Assembly: GCA_027578815.1 (NCBI GenBank)
Contig: JANBTH010000275.1
Coordinates: forward strand, 1 to 22,607
DNA from: Coemansia sp. RSA 1804
Lineage: Eukaryota > Kickxellomycota > Kickxellomycetes > Kickxellales > Kickxellaceae
Length of the DNA: 22,607 nucleotides
Reading direction: 5' to 3'
Below the pieces are notes generated by a model. It saw nothing but the letters and a program-made list of their open reading frames with translations. It was not told the DNA's origin and did not search any database. Positions within the stretch are counted from its first letter, which is position 1, and each line of letters begins with the position of its first letter. The position numbers and the translations under genes are program-made. Below are positions 1 to 10,065 of the stretch, piece by piece.

Positions 1-483
1 AGCGAGCGGTGTTATTGTTTGCGCTTTGTAATATCTTTTGCATCAACAAAGACTGAAAGACAATGTCGATGGCAGTAACATTTTAGACATTGAGTGTTGC
101 TGGCACTTTGGACAAACAGCTAAAAACGTTAATCGCTGAATCGATCCCCTTTCCCCATTTCGTGTGCGCTTGGCCGCTTTATTGCTACTGCTGCTGATGC
201 TGGTGCTTCTGCGCCACCAAACGTTGCAGCGGTCTTCTTGGTTCATCGCAGCTGCTGACTTTTCAGCCCACCACGCCTTTGAGCACAGATGCCCAAAGGA
301 AGCCGTGTTTTCAACTGATCATCCGCTTGCCAGAGGCGGACTTTAGCTGCACGACGAAAAAAGGAGGGACATGCAGATCGGCAAGCACAAACGTGCATAG
401 GCAGCAGCGTATCCTCGTGCAAACGCATCACCTTCCCTCTTCGCCAATGCCAAAACCGCTGTGTTTGTGTGTGAGCGATCGGC

Positions 484-512
484 AGCCTGCAGAACAGCCT
501 GTTCTGCAGGCT
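484..512. repeat. perfect palindrome, 14-bp arms, 1-nt centre
   Basis: The left arm 484-497 (AGCCTGCAGAACAG) and the right arm 499-512 (CTGTTCTGCAGGCT) are exact reverse complements around a single C at 498. The bases flanking the arms (C483, A513) do not pair. There is essentially no loop, so a dyad binding site or a rearrangement scar is more likely than an RNA hairpin. No coding gene overlaps it. Function is unknown. Confidence 0.85.
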
Positions 513-795
513 ATGCGACTGGTCCAATGGCTGCTGGTGCTCTCACTCAGCAGAGCATCACATATGCGTATGCTGTCATTTTCATCATTGTTTTCAATGC
601 CACTGCGCCAAGCGATGGGTGGGGGGACGGTAAGCTGGGCTCGTCAGCTAGTCAATTTCTGGTCTCCCAACAGCCCAACCCAACTCAACCTCCCCCTGCT
701 TGAGGCAGTTTCGACTGTTCCTTAAACGGAGCGGAGCATTGGCTTTGAGGGACGTGCCAGACTGTGCCGCACAAAACGGTTGGTCCTGGTTGGCT

Positions 796-816
796 CAACA
801 AAAAACTTTTTTGTTG
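796..816. repeat. perfect palindrome, 10-bp arms, 1-nt centre
   Basis: Left arm 796-805 (CAACAAAAAA) and right arm 807-816 (TTTTTTGTTG) pair exactly around C806. The A and T runs make low complexity a partial explanation. It lies about 300 bp from the stronger palindrome at 484-512. Confidence 0.7.
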
Positions 817-1039
817 CGGCCAGTCTGTCTGTCCAATGACAAGCCAGCAGCCCGTCTGCAGAACTGAGCTGGAAGCCAGTGTCCCTTGCCGGAAAAGGAA
901 CTGGCGCCGTAGCACCACGGCCCTGCCCAACCGTCCATGTCCCCCCTCATGGCACTGCGTTCTCTGGCAATCGATGGGTGCGATGGGGGGAACGCTGGCG
1001 GTTTCCTTATCCCCCTTTTTGTGCTGAGAGAGCGGAGGG

Positions 1040-1063
1040 AGAGTCTGTCGGCGAGCAGACTCT
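1040..1063. repeat. short inverted repeat, 8-bp arms
   Basis: AGAGTCTG at 1040-1047 and CAGACTCT at 1056-1063 pair across an 8-nt spacer. Arms of this length can arise by chance in a window of this size, so it is recorded only as a visible structure. Confidence 0.35.
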
Positions 1064-2471
1064 GAAGAGGAGACTGGAGAAATAGACATTCGCTTCTACT
1101 GCCTGCGACGCATGACCAAAGTGTGGAATAAATCCTTGATCCCACAGACATGGCGTTGAGAGACTATCCCGTCCAGCCCAGCAAAAGAAGAAGAGTGTCT
1201 GGCGGACCTTTCGTGCTGCACGCTGTGCAGACAAACCACTCACATTGACGCCAGCCAGCTTGGCTTTGTAGCTGTCGCACATCGTCTGCTGTCCAAACCA
1301 CCAAGGTCTTGCTGTACAAGCCAGCCGCCTCAACATCATGTTCAACTTTTTCTTCTTCCTCGTCCCTGCCCTGGGTTTCGTCTTTTGCTTTCCTTTTGCA
1401 CGCTATCCTTTTTTATTTCTATTCCTGCACACCTACCTTCTCTATCCTAGGGTTTCTTGCATCCGCTTCCGAAACCGTGTTGCTTGGGCTCTACTCTCAG
1501 GCACGCACTCCTCTCAACCTCAACATCAATCTCAACCGCTCTCCGCTCTCCCCCATCCATCCCCCATATTCTCTCTTGTCCCCCGTTGCCTCTTTCTGTG
1601 CTCTGCTCTGTCGCTCGGCTAGCGCATCCGGCCATTCTCGTCCAGATACGCACATACGCCCTTTGGTGTGTTCAAAGGGGCTGCTGGAACTAGGCGCATT
1701 GTAGCTGGAAAGCAAGTCTAACTCTTATTCATTCCGATTCTTGTCTCGACACATCCTTTTTTCGGACAACTCTCCTTCTTCCTACTGAATACGGACCGCA
1801 GGATTTCGTTTCGTTTCACCTCTCTTCATTTCTTATATTTTCACCATACACGCCACTACCTCTTTGTGTTTCAGACCATCACTCTACGACTAGGGTTTTT
1901 GTTATTGCTATTTAGTCTGTTCCAGCTTTATCCGCAAAAAAGCGCAGTTACCTTCTTCTTGTCACAGCCACACAGCGTTCCTTACGACAAGGCGGAGCGT
2001 GTCGATTCTCTCTGGTTTGGCGGCTTATTCTCTATTCGCAGACATAGAGACGTAAACAAACCGGCTTTAGCGGTTGTTTCAAACAAAACGCAAGGGTAAG
2101 TGCACCACCACGCAATATGCTAAGCTCACTGCGGGGCGATTGTGACGGTGTATCGGATAAGACAAGAGCAGAAACAGATGCTTAGTCTGGCATGATAGTG
2201 CTTGCGAACAACTATAACAACAGTAAAGCGATAAAGAGGCATTCACTCTGGCCTGCTGTAGCTGTTTTTCTCTTTCACTATCGTGAAGCGAAAACCACAA
2301 CACAATGCCCAGCCCGCACAAGCACCAGCAAGATGCTACACAATATGGCTGAAATTGCTGCGAGTCTGTGCTGTTTGCTTGACTGTGGAAAGCCATGGCT
2401 TGTTGGCTGCTGGTGCTTGTTGGTCGGGTAGCAGCGCCTTATGGTCTCTGCTATGTGTGGCCTGAAATGCA

Positions 2472-2491
2472 CCATCCATCCATCCATCCAT
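2472..2491. repeat. (CCAT)5 microsatellite
   Basis: Five uninterrupted CCAT units in the gene-free region upstream of the glucan synthase gene. Confidence 0.9.
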
Positions 2492-3905
2492 ACTCTGTTC
2501 TGTGGACAGTGTTTGCTGCAATGTCACATTTTCTAGAAATGAGCTAGCAAGCCAGTCAGCCAGCCAATTTGACCTTTTTTCCTCTTCCTCTGATGCTACT
2601 GCTTTCCTATATTTCTGGCACGGGCACCTGCTTGGTGCTGCTGCTGCTGTTGTTGCTACCATTTCCTCTTCCTCTTTAGCATAAAGGGAAGGAAATAAGG
2701 AAAGAGAAAACAAACGCCACCATTTCGAGTCGCAGACCGATGGCCAAATTACACCTCACCTCAGCTCAGCCCAGTCCGGGCATGATTAATGCGAGGCGCC
2801 AAAAGAAACATAAAGCCTTTTTTCCGCACACAAGCTAGCAGTGTTAACCAGCGTGTTGTGCTTTTTTTTTTGGAATTTTGCACAGCTGATTGCGGTAGCT
2901 CTGGTGTGCGTCCTTTCCAAGCATATGCTGGCCTTATCCCAATCTGGGTCTGAAAACTGTTCCTGAATCCACTTTGCGCCTTTTGCACGCTCATTCGCAT
3001 TTTCTTCCTTCTCTGCCTGGGCTATATTTTCAAATTTGCAGCTAGAGTTGGAGATCTGAACCACAATGGCTGTCGGTACAACAACACAAAGAATCCAATA
3101 TGCATTTCTTCTCCCTCCTTTCATCATTTTTATTCAGATATTGTTTGTCTTTCGCAAACACATCTCTGAGGCTTCATTTAGATACTGCCTTTTTCCACTC
3201 CCTCCTCCTTGTTTGGCCTTTTGGTTGAACAACAATAATGAAGTTTTTTTAGCGAACCATCCTATTTTAGCGAGACAGTCAGTTTCTGACGTGCTGGGTA
3301 CTTTCGCTAGAAAAAAAAACAAAAGTAGAACCTGCTATTATTGGCGGTATAAAACAGTCTGCTCTCCCCTCCCTTACATATCCTACCTAGCTGATGGTGA
3401 CCTGTTTTGTCTGTTCCCTATTTCTTTTTCTTCTTGCAATATTATTCAACTCTATCGGCACGTTCTCTCATTTTAAAATTGTCTAGCCGTCAGGTGACAA
3501 GAGTAGCTAGCTAGCGAGTGAGCAAGCAAGCAAGGCAAAGCCACATACGGCCGACATATAGATACAAACCACAACGTATGTGTGCGCTTGCCAAATGACT
3601 TGTTGCATGTTCCATTATCCTCTGTGTAGTTTTTGCACATCTATTGCCGGACAAATGGCCATATGAATGAATGAATGATCTATCTGGTTCTGCCATTTTG
3701 GTGCACGCGTCGCTGGCATGTTCTGCATATACAGCTCTCCTTCGATGCATGGCTTGATAAATTATGTTGGATAAGGCATGTTGTATCCGATAAGAGGAGA
3801 AAAACATGTTGGCGGAGATGCCATGAAACATGTGGAACCAGCAACACGTCATGACCCTGCTTTTATCAATAGTGCGCGTTGCAGCATTATGATCCTCCGT
3901 TCCTT

Positions 3906-3913
3906 ATATAATA
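3906..3913 (+). promoter_or_regulatory. candidate TATA box of the glucan synthase gene
   Basis: TATATAAT lies 272 nt upstream of the ATG at 4186. It is the best TATA-like element in the several hundred bases before the gene, and is followed by pyrimidine-rich DNA. The pyrimidine tract and CAG at 3929-3939 could alternatively be read as a splice acceptor, so the promoter call is an inference. Confidence 0.45.
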
Positions 3914-4009
3914 CCTCTGCTGCTTCGTTTTCTTCCAGGCAACAGATTGCATACCTGGATCCAAGCTACTACTGCCCCCAATTTCCTGTTTAACTTCTTT
4001 CTTTTGTTG

Positions 4010-4102
4010 ATGCTCATGTTGTTGCTGTTAAAGATCCCTTTTTCTGTATCTTGTTCTTTTGGCGTGCTCTTGAAGCTAAACTCACTACACACGTATTTCT
4101 AA
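4010..4102 (+). other. candidate upstream ORF (30 codons) in the glucan synthase leader
   Basis: An ATG at 4010, with a second in-frame ATG at 4016, opens a 30-codon frame ending at TAA 4100-4102, 83 nt before the main ATG. The predicted peptide is hydrophobic and Leu-rich at its start and resembles no known protein. If transcription starts shortly after the TATA element at 3906 and the leader is not spliced, ribosomes would meet this frame before the main start, which could reduce or condition translation. It may equally be chance. Confidence 0.35.
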
Positions 4103-4185
4103 AAATATCATTTGTTTTTGTTTTTTATTTACTGCTTATTGATTTTTCTTAATTATTTTGGTGCTCTAGATAGGTATTGTTGCAA

Positions 4186-7100
4186 ATGTCCAACAACAAC
4201 AACAATAGCAACAACAATTACTATGGCGGCGACCATAGGCAGAATGGGCAGTACGATAATGTCCCGCCCACCCAGTATCTGGGCAACGGCAGCAATAACG
4301 CCAGCCATGGCCAGCATGGGAACAACGACCCTTACGGCGAAAGCGCCTATGACGACTATGACCGCCCCGAGTCCTTTGATGTCTCATACTACACACGCGA
4401 TGCCGAAGACAATGACAATATATACATGGCTAACACTGGCGGCCACGCAGCCGGCGCCGGCCACGACGATGGGCCAAGCTTGCTAAGTCCTGACGGGCCT
4501 ATGCCGCAGGGACCGATGATGGGTGACCTTCCGCCCCGCAGACGTCGCAACGGCAGGAACCGCGACTCTGACGTCGAGTCTGTCAGCGACGGCGTGTACT
4601 CGGTGCGTTCGTCGCTTGTGCGCACGCCGGCTTCACATGCGTCAAACGATATTGACATATTTGGCGCATACCGCAGCAATGCTGCACCAGGCACTGCTGA
4701 AGACGGCCGGTACGCTTCGTATGCGCCGTCAACCGAGTCCCTGATCCACATGCTCGAGAACAAGAAGTCGTATCGTCCGACGGGCTCGGTGACTTCCTTT
4801 TCTCGCAGCGCATCGTGGGTATCCAACGGCAACGGCGGTCTTCTCGAATTTCAGAACGGCGACGCATTCCTCAATGCAGATGCGCCGTATCCGGCTTGGA
4901 GCGACCCGAATCAGATTCCACTTTCCAAAGAGGAGATTGAGGACATCTTCCGTGAGCTGACGACAAAGCTTGGGTTCCAGCAGGACAACATGCGCAACAT
5001 GTACGATGCCATGATGACAATGCTCGATTCACGCGCATCGCGCATGAGTCCTACGATGGCGCTTCTTATGCTGCATGCCGACTACATTGGTGGCGACCAT
5101 GCGAACTACAGGCGCTGGTTCTTCTCTGCACAGCTGGATCACGACACTCCTCCTGTGCGTGAGCACATTGATCCCAAGCAGCAGCACGAGCTTCTCGGCG
5201 AAGAAAGCGCCGACCCGCGCAAGGACACGCCTGCGGCGTTTGTCGAAAAGTGGCGTGCTCAGATGAATGCGCTGTCTCAATATGAACGTGCTCGCCAGGT
5301 TGCGCTCTGGATGCTTATCTGGGGTGAGGCTGGCAATCTGCGCTACACAGCCGAGCTTCTCTGCTTCTTGTTCAAGGTTGCCGAGGACTATGTCAAGTCG
5401 CCCATGGCCCAGCAGCGCGTTGAGCCTGCTCCCGAGGGTGAGTACTTGTGCAATGTTGTCTGTCCGCTGTACAACTTTTTGCGTGACGAGGGCTACGAGG
5501 TTGTCAATGGCAAGTATCTGAAGCGCGAGCGGGATCATGCAAAGACCATCGGCTACGACGACATCAACGAGTTGTTCTGGACTCCTGAGGGTATTCGCAC
5601 TATCAAGTTCGAGGACAAGACGCTGTTTATGGATGTAGCTCCTCACGAGCGCTGGGAGCGCCTGAAGGACGTTAGCTGGACAAAGTCCTTTGCCAAGACC
5701 TACAAGGAGCGTCGCACCATGTGGCACTTTATGACCAACTTCTCCCGCGTCTGGGTCATGCACGTTACAGTGTACTGGTACTACATTATCTATGTTGCCA
5801 ACTTTATCTACGATCCGTTCTTTGAGATGCACGATGTCCAGTCGACTGTTGGCAAGGACAAGGGTGTGATTCCGGATCTGCCTAACCAGGATGTCAAGCG
5901 CTACACGCTGATGGCTGCCGGTGGTGCTCTTGCGCCGTTCATCTGCCTAGTTGGTGCGATTGCCGAAATGTTCTTTGTGCCAGTCAACAAGCACAATCAG
6001 CGCGCGCTCTGGCTGCGTCTGCTTCTCTTTGTTGTTATCCTTGCCGCAGACATTGCGCCTACGTTCTGGGTGTGGACGAAAGGCGATGACCCCAACTACG
6101 ACTGGTCCGGTGTTGATTACAGCGCTGTGTACCAGAAAGAGGCGCCTGCCAAGCTGGACTCCCCGAGCTCTAGCGACGTGTCTGTCTGGAAGGCTGCGCA
6201 TGCTGTTGCTATTGTGCAGTTCATCTACTCTGTTCTCTTCACCATTTTCCTGACTCTGATGCCTCCGTCGCTTATCTTCAAGCCTCGCAAGAAGAACCGC
6301 AACAGCCGTGGCCTTATTAACAGGACCTTTGCAGGAAACTTCCCGCCTCTCAAGATTGCAGCACGCTCAATTTCGCTGTCTCTCTGGGGCGCGATTTTCC
6401 TCTGCAAGTACGTCGAGTCGTACTTCTTCCTTGCTCTGTCATTCAAGGACCCCTTCCGCTGGCTGTACCAGTTCCACCAGGACGGCTCTCTGTGCAGTGA
6501 GAGGTTTATTGGAAGCAAACTTTGCGAGAACCAGAACTACATCACTCTGGCGTTTATGCTGCTGCTGGATCTTGTGCTGTTCTTCCTTGACACGTACCTG
6601 TGGTATGTTGTGTGGAACACGATCTTTTCGGTTGCCCGCTCGTTCTACCTTGGCATTTCCATCTGGACGCCCTGGCGCAACGTGTTCTCGCGCCTACCCA
6701 AGCGCATCTACGCCAAGATTCTTGCCACCGCCGACATGGAGGTCAAGTACAAGCCCAAGGTCCTCTGCTCTCAGATCTGGAACGCGGTTGTCATCTCGAT
6801 GTACCGCGAGCATCTTCTTTCGGTCGACCATGTTCAGAAGCTTCTCTACCAGCAGGTGACAAGCGACGACGATGGTAAGCGCACACTGAAGCCTCCAGCG
6901 TTTTTTGTGTCGCAGGACGACGCAGCCTTTAACCAAGAGTTCTATCCATCGCACTCGGAGGCTGAACGCCGCATTTCCTTCTTTGCGCAGTCTCTTTCGT
7001 CTGTTCTGCCTGAGCCGGTTCCTGTGGAGAACATGCCGACGTTCACTGTCTTCACCCCACACTACTCGGAAAAGATTCTGATGTCGCTTCGTGAGATCAT

Positions 7101-10065
7101 CCGCGAGAGCGATCAGTACACACGTGTGACTGTTCTGGAATATCTCAAGGCTCTTCATGCCGATGAATGGGATAACTTTGTGAAGGACACCAAGATTCTG
7201 GCGGAGGAAAACTCGAGCAACTTTGGCCAGGCTTCGGCGTACGGCCAGGCTCTGGCTCAGGATGCTGATAAGAGCGAGTCCAAGATGAAGACCGACGATC
7301 TGCCCTTCTATACGATTGGTTTCAAGAGCGCTGCGCCAGAGTTCACACTGCGTACGCGTATCTGGGCGTCGCTGCGTTCGCAGACGCTGTATCGTACAAT
7401 CTCTGGGTTTATGAACTACGCCAAGGCAATCAAGTTGCTGTACCGTGTGGAGAACCCTGAAATGGTGCATCTTTTTGGTGGCAACGGCAGCGAGCGGCTT
7501 GAGCAGGAGCTGGAGCGCATGGCACGCCGCAAGTTCAAGTTTGTGGTGGCTATGCAGCGCTTCCTCAAGTTCAACAAGGACGAGCGCGAGGCTTCTGACT
7601 TCCTTCTGCGCACGTACCCTGACCTGCAGATTGCCTATCTTGAAGAGGTTCCATCGGCCGAGGAGGGTGGCTTGCCACGCATCTACTCGTGTCTCATTGA
7701 CGGGCATTCTGAGATTGGTCCTGACGGACGCCGCAAGCCCTACTATCGTATCCAGCTTCCAGGCAACCCGATCCTTGGCGATGGTAAATCTGATAACCAG
7801 AACCACTCGATTGTCTTCACGCGTGGCGAGTATCTTCAGCTTATCGATGCCAACCAGGACAACTACCTTGAAGAGTGCGTCAAGATCCGCAACATTCTCG
7901 GTGAGTTTGAGGAGTACAATCCTCCAACCGTTTCTCCCTACTCTCCAGCTGCCGAGCCACAGCCAACGCCTGTTGCCATTGTCGGTGCTCGTGAGTTTAT
8001 CTTTTCGGAGAATGTGGGTATTCTTGGTGATGTTGCAGCTGGAAAGGAGGCGACCTTTGGTACGCTCACTCAGCGCATCATGGCAGAGATTGGAGCACGT
8101 CTTCATTACGGCCATCCTGACTTTGTCAACTTTATTTTCATGACTACTCGTGGCGGCATCTCCAAGGCGCAGAAGGGTCTGCATCTGAACGAGGATATCT
8201 ACGCTGGCATGAACTCGTTTACTCGTGGCGGACGCATCAAGCACACTGAGTACTTCCAGTGCGGCAAGGGCCGTGATCTTGGCTTCTGCTCAACGCTCAA
8301 CTTCATTACCAAGATTGGAACTGGTATGGGAGAGCAGATGCTTTCTCGCGAGTACTACTGGCTTGGGACACAGCTTCCTCTCGATCGGTTCCTGACGTTC
8401 TACTTTGCTCATCCCGGATTCCACATCAACAACATTATGATTATGATGTCGGTGCAGCTGTTCATGATCTGCATCATGTTTATTGCCGCTATGAACATCA
8501 CTGTGGTTACTTGTGAGGGCGATGTTGACATGGAGAATCCTAATTATGCGCAGTACCTGACGCCAGACGGCTGCTTCCTGATTAAGCCACTGGGCGACTG
8601 GATCAACCGTACGACGCTTGCTATTCTGCTTGTTCTTCTGATTGCCTTCCTGCCTCTGTTCCTTCAGATGCTTACTGAGCAAGGCTTTGCACGCGCAATC
8701 TCTCGTCTGGGCAAGCAGTTCCTTTCGCTGTCGCCGCTGTATGAGGTTCAGGTTACCCAGGTGTACTTTAACTCTCTGATGACCAACATGGCGTATGGTG
8801 GTGCGCGGTATATCGGCACTGGACGTGGCTTTGCTACTTCTCGTCTTTCGTTCTCCACGCTGTTTTCGCGCTTCTCTGACTCGTCGATTTACTTTGGTAT
8901 CCGATTGATGACGTTGCTGACGTTCTTTTCGGCAGCCTACTGGAAATGGCCGGTGCTGTACTTTTGGATTTCGATAGCGGCAATGCTGATAACGCCGTTC
9001 CTGTACAACCCGCATCAGTTTGTCATGACCGACTTTATCCTCGACTACCGTGACTGGCTGCGCTGGCTGGGCGCCGGAAACAGCTCGGCCAACACCAACT
9101 CGTGGATCTCGCACTGCCGCCTCACGCGTATCAGGATCACTGGTTACAAGCGCAAGCGTCTGGGTGAGCGCACACCAACGACAGGGTTCATTTCACGTGC
9201 GCACAAGGCCAACATCTTCTTTACTGAGATTCTGCTGCCGATCTTTATGGCGCTTGTGATGCTTGTCAGCTACATGTTCATCCACAGTGTCAGCAATGTC
9301 ACGGAGGCAAATGGCAACGACTCGAACCTGAACTCGACGCTTGTGCGTGCAATCATCATCTCAGTGGCGCCGATTGTGGTCAACCTAGCGATTACAATTG
9401 CATTCTTCTTTGTGTCGATTGGACTGGGGCCATGCTGCTCGATGTGCATGCCGCAGTTTGGCAAGGTCATTGCGGGCATTGTGCACGGCATTGCAGTTAT
9501 CATCTACATTGGGCTGTTCTTCTTGCTGTGGATCCTTGAGGACTGGTCGCTGACGCCGACGATCATGGGCATGGTGTGCCAGGTCTTTGTGCAGCGTGCG
9601 ATCTTTGCGGTTCTGCAGCATCTTCTGCTGACGCGCGAGTTTGGCGAGGACGAGACCAACGTTGCGTGGTGGACTGGGCGGTGGTACGGCAAGGGCATGG
9701 GCGGCTGGGCATTTACGCTGACGATGCGCGAGTGGCTGTGCAAGACCATCGAGTGCTCGGTGTTTGCGGCAGATGTGCTGACGGGCCATCTGATCCTGTT
9801 CTTCCTCTCGCTGTTTACGATTGTTCCTTGGATTGACAAGTGGCACTCGGCAATGCTGTTCTGGCTGCGGCCGTCGCGCCAGATCAGGCCGCCGATCTAC
9901 TCGCTCAAGCAGCGCAAGCAGCGGAGACGCTCGGCCATTCTGTACGGAATCCTGTTCATCCTTATGTTTGTGATATTCCTTGCCATCATCATTGCGCCGC
10001 AAGTGGCCAAGCCGTCCATCAGCCTCCCGAGCCAGCTTGAAAAGTATCTAAACGGGCGCTTCTAG
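4186..10065 (+). CDS. FKS1: 1,3-beta-glucan synthase catalytic subunit (GT48, FKS family)
   Basis: Integral plasma-membrane enzyme that polymerises UDP-glucose into cell-wall 1,3-beta-glucan; in the family it is activated by the GTPase Rho1 and is the echinocandin target. One uninterrupted frame of 1959 codons, close to the yeast Fks1 length. Residues 1 to about 230 are hydrophilic with an Asn-rich start. The FKS N-terminal domain follows, with ALWMLIWGEAGNLRY near residue 375. A first membrane cluster spans about 525-830, a large cytosolic GT48 region about 845-1395 contains IYSCLIDGHSEIG, SIVFTRGEYLQ and HPDFVNFIFMTTRGG, and a second membrane cluster runs from about 1398 to the C-terminus. 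The echinocandin hot-spot equivalents are FLALSFKDP (748-756) and DWINRTTL (1471-1478). ATG 4186 is chosen because no in-frame ATG lies upstream. Identity is very secure; the exact family member is inferred. Confidence 0.97.
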   Translation: MSNNNNNSNNNYYGGDHRQNGQYDNVPPTQYLGNGSNNASHGQHGNNDPYGESAYDDYDRPESFDVSYYTRDAEDNDNIYMANTGGHAAGAGHDDGPSLLSPDGPMPQGPMMGDLPPRRRRNGRNRDSDVESVSDGVYSVRSSLVRTPASHASNDIDIFGAYRSNAAPGTAEDGRYASYAPSTESLIHMLENKKSYRPTGSVTSFSRSASWVSNGNGGLLEFQNGDAFLNADAPYPAWSDPNQIPLSKEEIEDIFRELTTKLGFQQDNMRNMYDAMMTMLDSRASRMSPTMALLMLHADYIGGDHANYRRWFFSAQLDHDTPPVREHIDPKQQHELLGEESADPRKDTPAAFVEKWRAQMNALSQYERARQVALWMLIWGEAGNLRYTAELLCFLFKVAEDYVKSPMAQQRVEPAPEGEYLCNVVCPLYNFLRDEGYEVVNGKYLKRERDHAKTIGYDDINELFWTPEGIRTIKFEDKTLFMDVAPHERWERLKDVSWTKSFAKTYKERRTMWHFMTNFSRVWVMHVTVYWYYIIYVANFIYDPFFEMHDVQSTVGKDKGVIPDLPNQDVKRYTLMAAGGALAPFICLVGAIAEMFFVPVNKHNQRALWLRLLLFVVILAADIAPTFWVWTKGDDPNYDWSGVDYSAVYQKEAPAKLDSPSSSDVSVWKAAHAVAIVQFIYSVLFTIFLTLMPPSLIFKPRKKNRNSRGLINRTFAGNFPPLKIAARSISLSLWGAIFLCKYVESYFFLALSFKDPFRWLYQFHQDGSLCSERFIGSKLCENQNYITLAFMLLLDLVLFFLDTYLWYVVWNTIFSVARSFYLGISIWTPWRNVFSRLPKRIYAKILATADMEVKYKPKVLCSQIWNAVVISMYREHLLSVDHVQKLLYQQVTSDDDGKRTLKPPAFFVSQDDAAFNQEFYPSHSEAERRISFFAQSLSSVLPEPVPVENMPTFTVFTPHYSEKILMSLREIIRESDQYTRVTVLEYLKALHADEWDNFVKDTKILAEENSSNFGQASAYGQALAQDADKSESKMKTDDLPFYTIGFKSAAPEFTLRTRIWASLRSQTLYRTISGFMNYAKAIKLLYRVENPEMVHLFGGNGSERLEQELERMARRKFKFVVAMQRFLKFNKDEREASDFLLRTYPDLQIAYLEEVPSAEEGGLPRIYSCLIDGHSEIGPDGRRKPYYRIQLPGNPILGDGKSDNQNHSIVFTRGEYLQLIDANQDNYLEECVKIRNILGEFEEYNPPTVSPYSPAAEPQPTPVAIVGAREFIFSENVGILGDVAAGKEATFGTLTQRIMAEIGARLHYGHPDFVNFIFMTTRGGISKAQKGLHLNEDIYAGMNSFTRGGRIKHTEYFQCGKGRDLGFCSTLNFITKIGTGMGEQMLSREYYWLGTQLPLDRFLTFYFAHPGFHINNIMIMMSVQLFMICIMFIAAMNITVVTCEGDVDMENPNYAQYLTPDGCFLIKPLGDWINRTTLAILLVLLIAFLPLFLQMLTEQGFARAISRLGKQFLSLSPLYEVQVTQVYFNSLMTNMAYGGARYIGTGRGFATSRLSFSTLFSRFSDSSIYFGIRLMTLLTFFSAAYWKWPVLYFWISIAAMLITPFLYNPHQFVMTDFILDYRDWLRWLGAGNSSANTNSWISHCRLTRIRITGYKRKRLGERTPTTGFISRAHKANIFFTEILLPIFMALVMLVSYMFIHSVSNVTEANGNDSNLNSTLVRAIIISVAPIVVNLAITIAFFFVSIGLGPCCSMCMPQFGKVIAGIVHGIAVIIYIGLFFLLWILEDWSLTPTIMGMVCQVFVQRAIFAVLQHLLLTREFGEDETNVAWWTGRWYGKGMGGWAFTLTMREWLCKTIECSVFAADVLTGHLILFFLSLFTIVPWIDKWHSAMLFWLRPSRQIRPPIYSLKQRKQRRRSAILYGILFILMFVIFLAIIIAPQVAKPSISLPSQLEKYLNGRF

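Larger units (their letters stand above)
1..3905. other. gene-free stretch upstream of the glucan synthase gene
   Basis: No protein family is recognisable in any frame on either strand; open frames are short, mutually contradictory and rich in Ser, Cys and Leu, as expected from random reading of CT-rich DNA. The stretch holds pyrimidine-rich blocks (about 1338-1640 and 1720-1870), typical of fungal promoter and transcription-start regions, a consensus-like splice donor at 2096, simple repeats, and two near-spacerless palindromes (484-512, 796-816). It may contain the promoter of a gene lying left of the window, a non-coding transcript, or a long 5' untranslated intron of the glucan synthase gene. 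None of these can be decided from sequence alone. Confidence 0.6.

Noticed and set aside
489..506. AGAACAnnnTGTTCT core as a steroid-receptor response element
   Set aside because: Fungi lack nuclear steroid receptors of that type; the match is a by-product of the palindrome.
1866..2095. Hydrophobic open frame ending at a donor-like GT, as a possible first exon of a secreted protein
   Set aside because: There is no ATG in the frame near its start, the hydrophobicity follows from T-rich DNA, and no matching downstream exon was found.
3542..3582. Inverted repeat CACATACG / CGTATGTG as a hairpin or element end
   Set aside because: With 8-bp arms and a 25-nt spacer, about ten such pairs are expected by chance in this window, and there is no target duplication.
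4177..4185. Glucan synthase start three codons earlier
   Set aside because: The codon at 4177 is TTG; the first ATG in frame is at 4186.
6694..8244. Long open frame (516 codons) on the minus strand inside the glucan synthase gene
   Set aside because: It mirrors a highly conserved GT48 coding region on the plus strand, and its protein shows no family pattern. GC-biased codon use produces such antisense frames.
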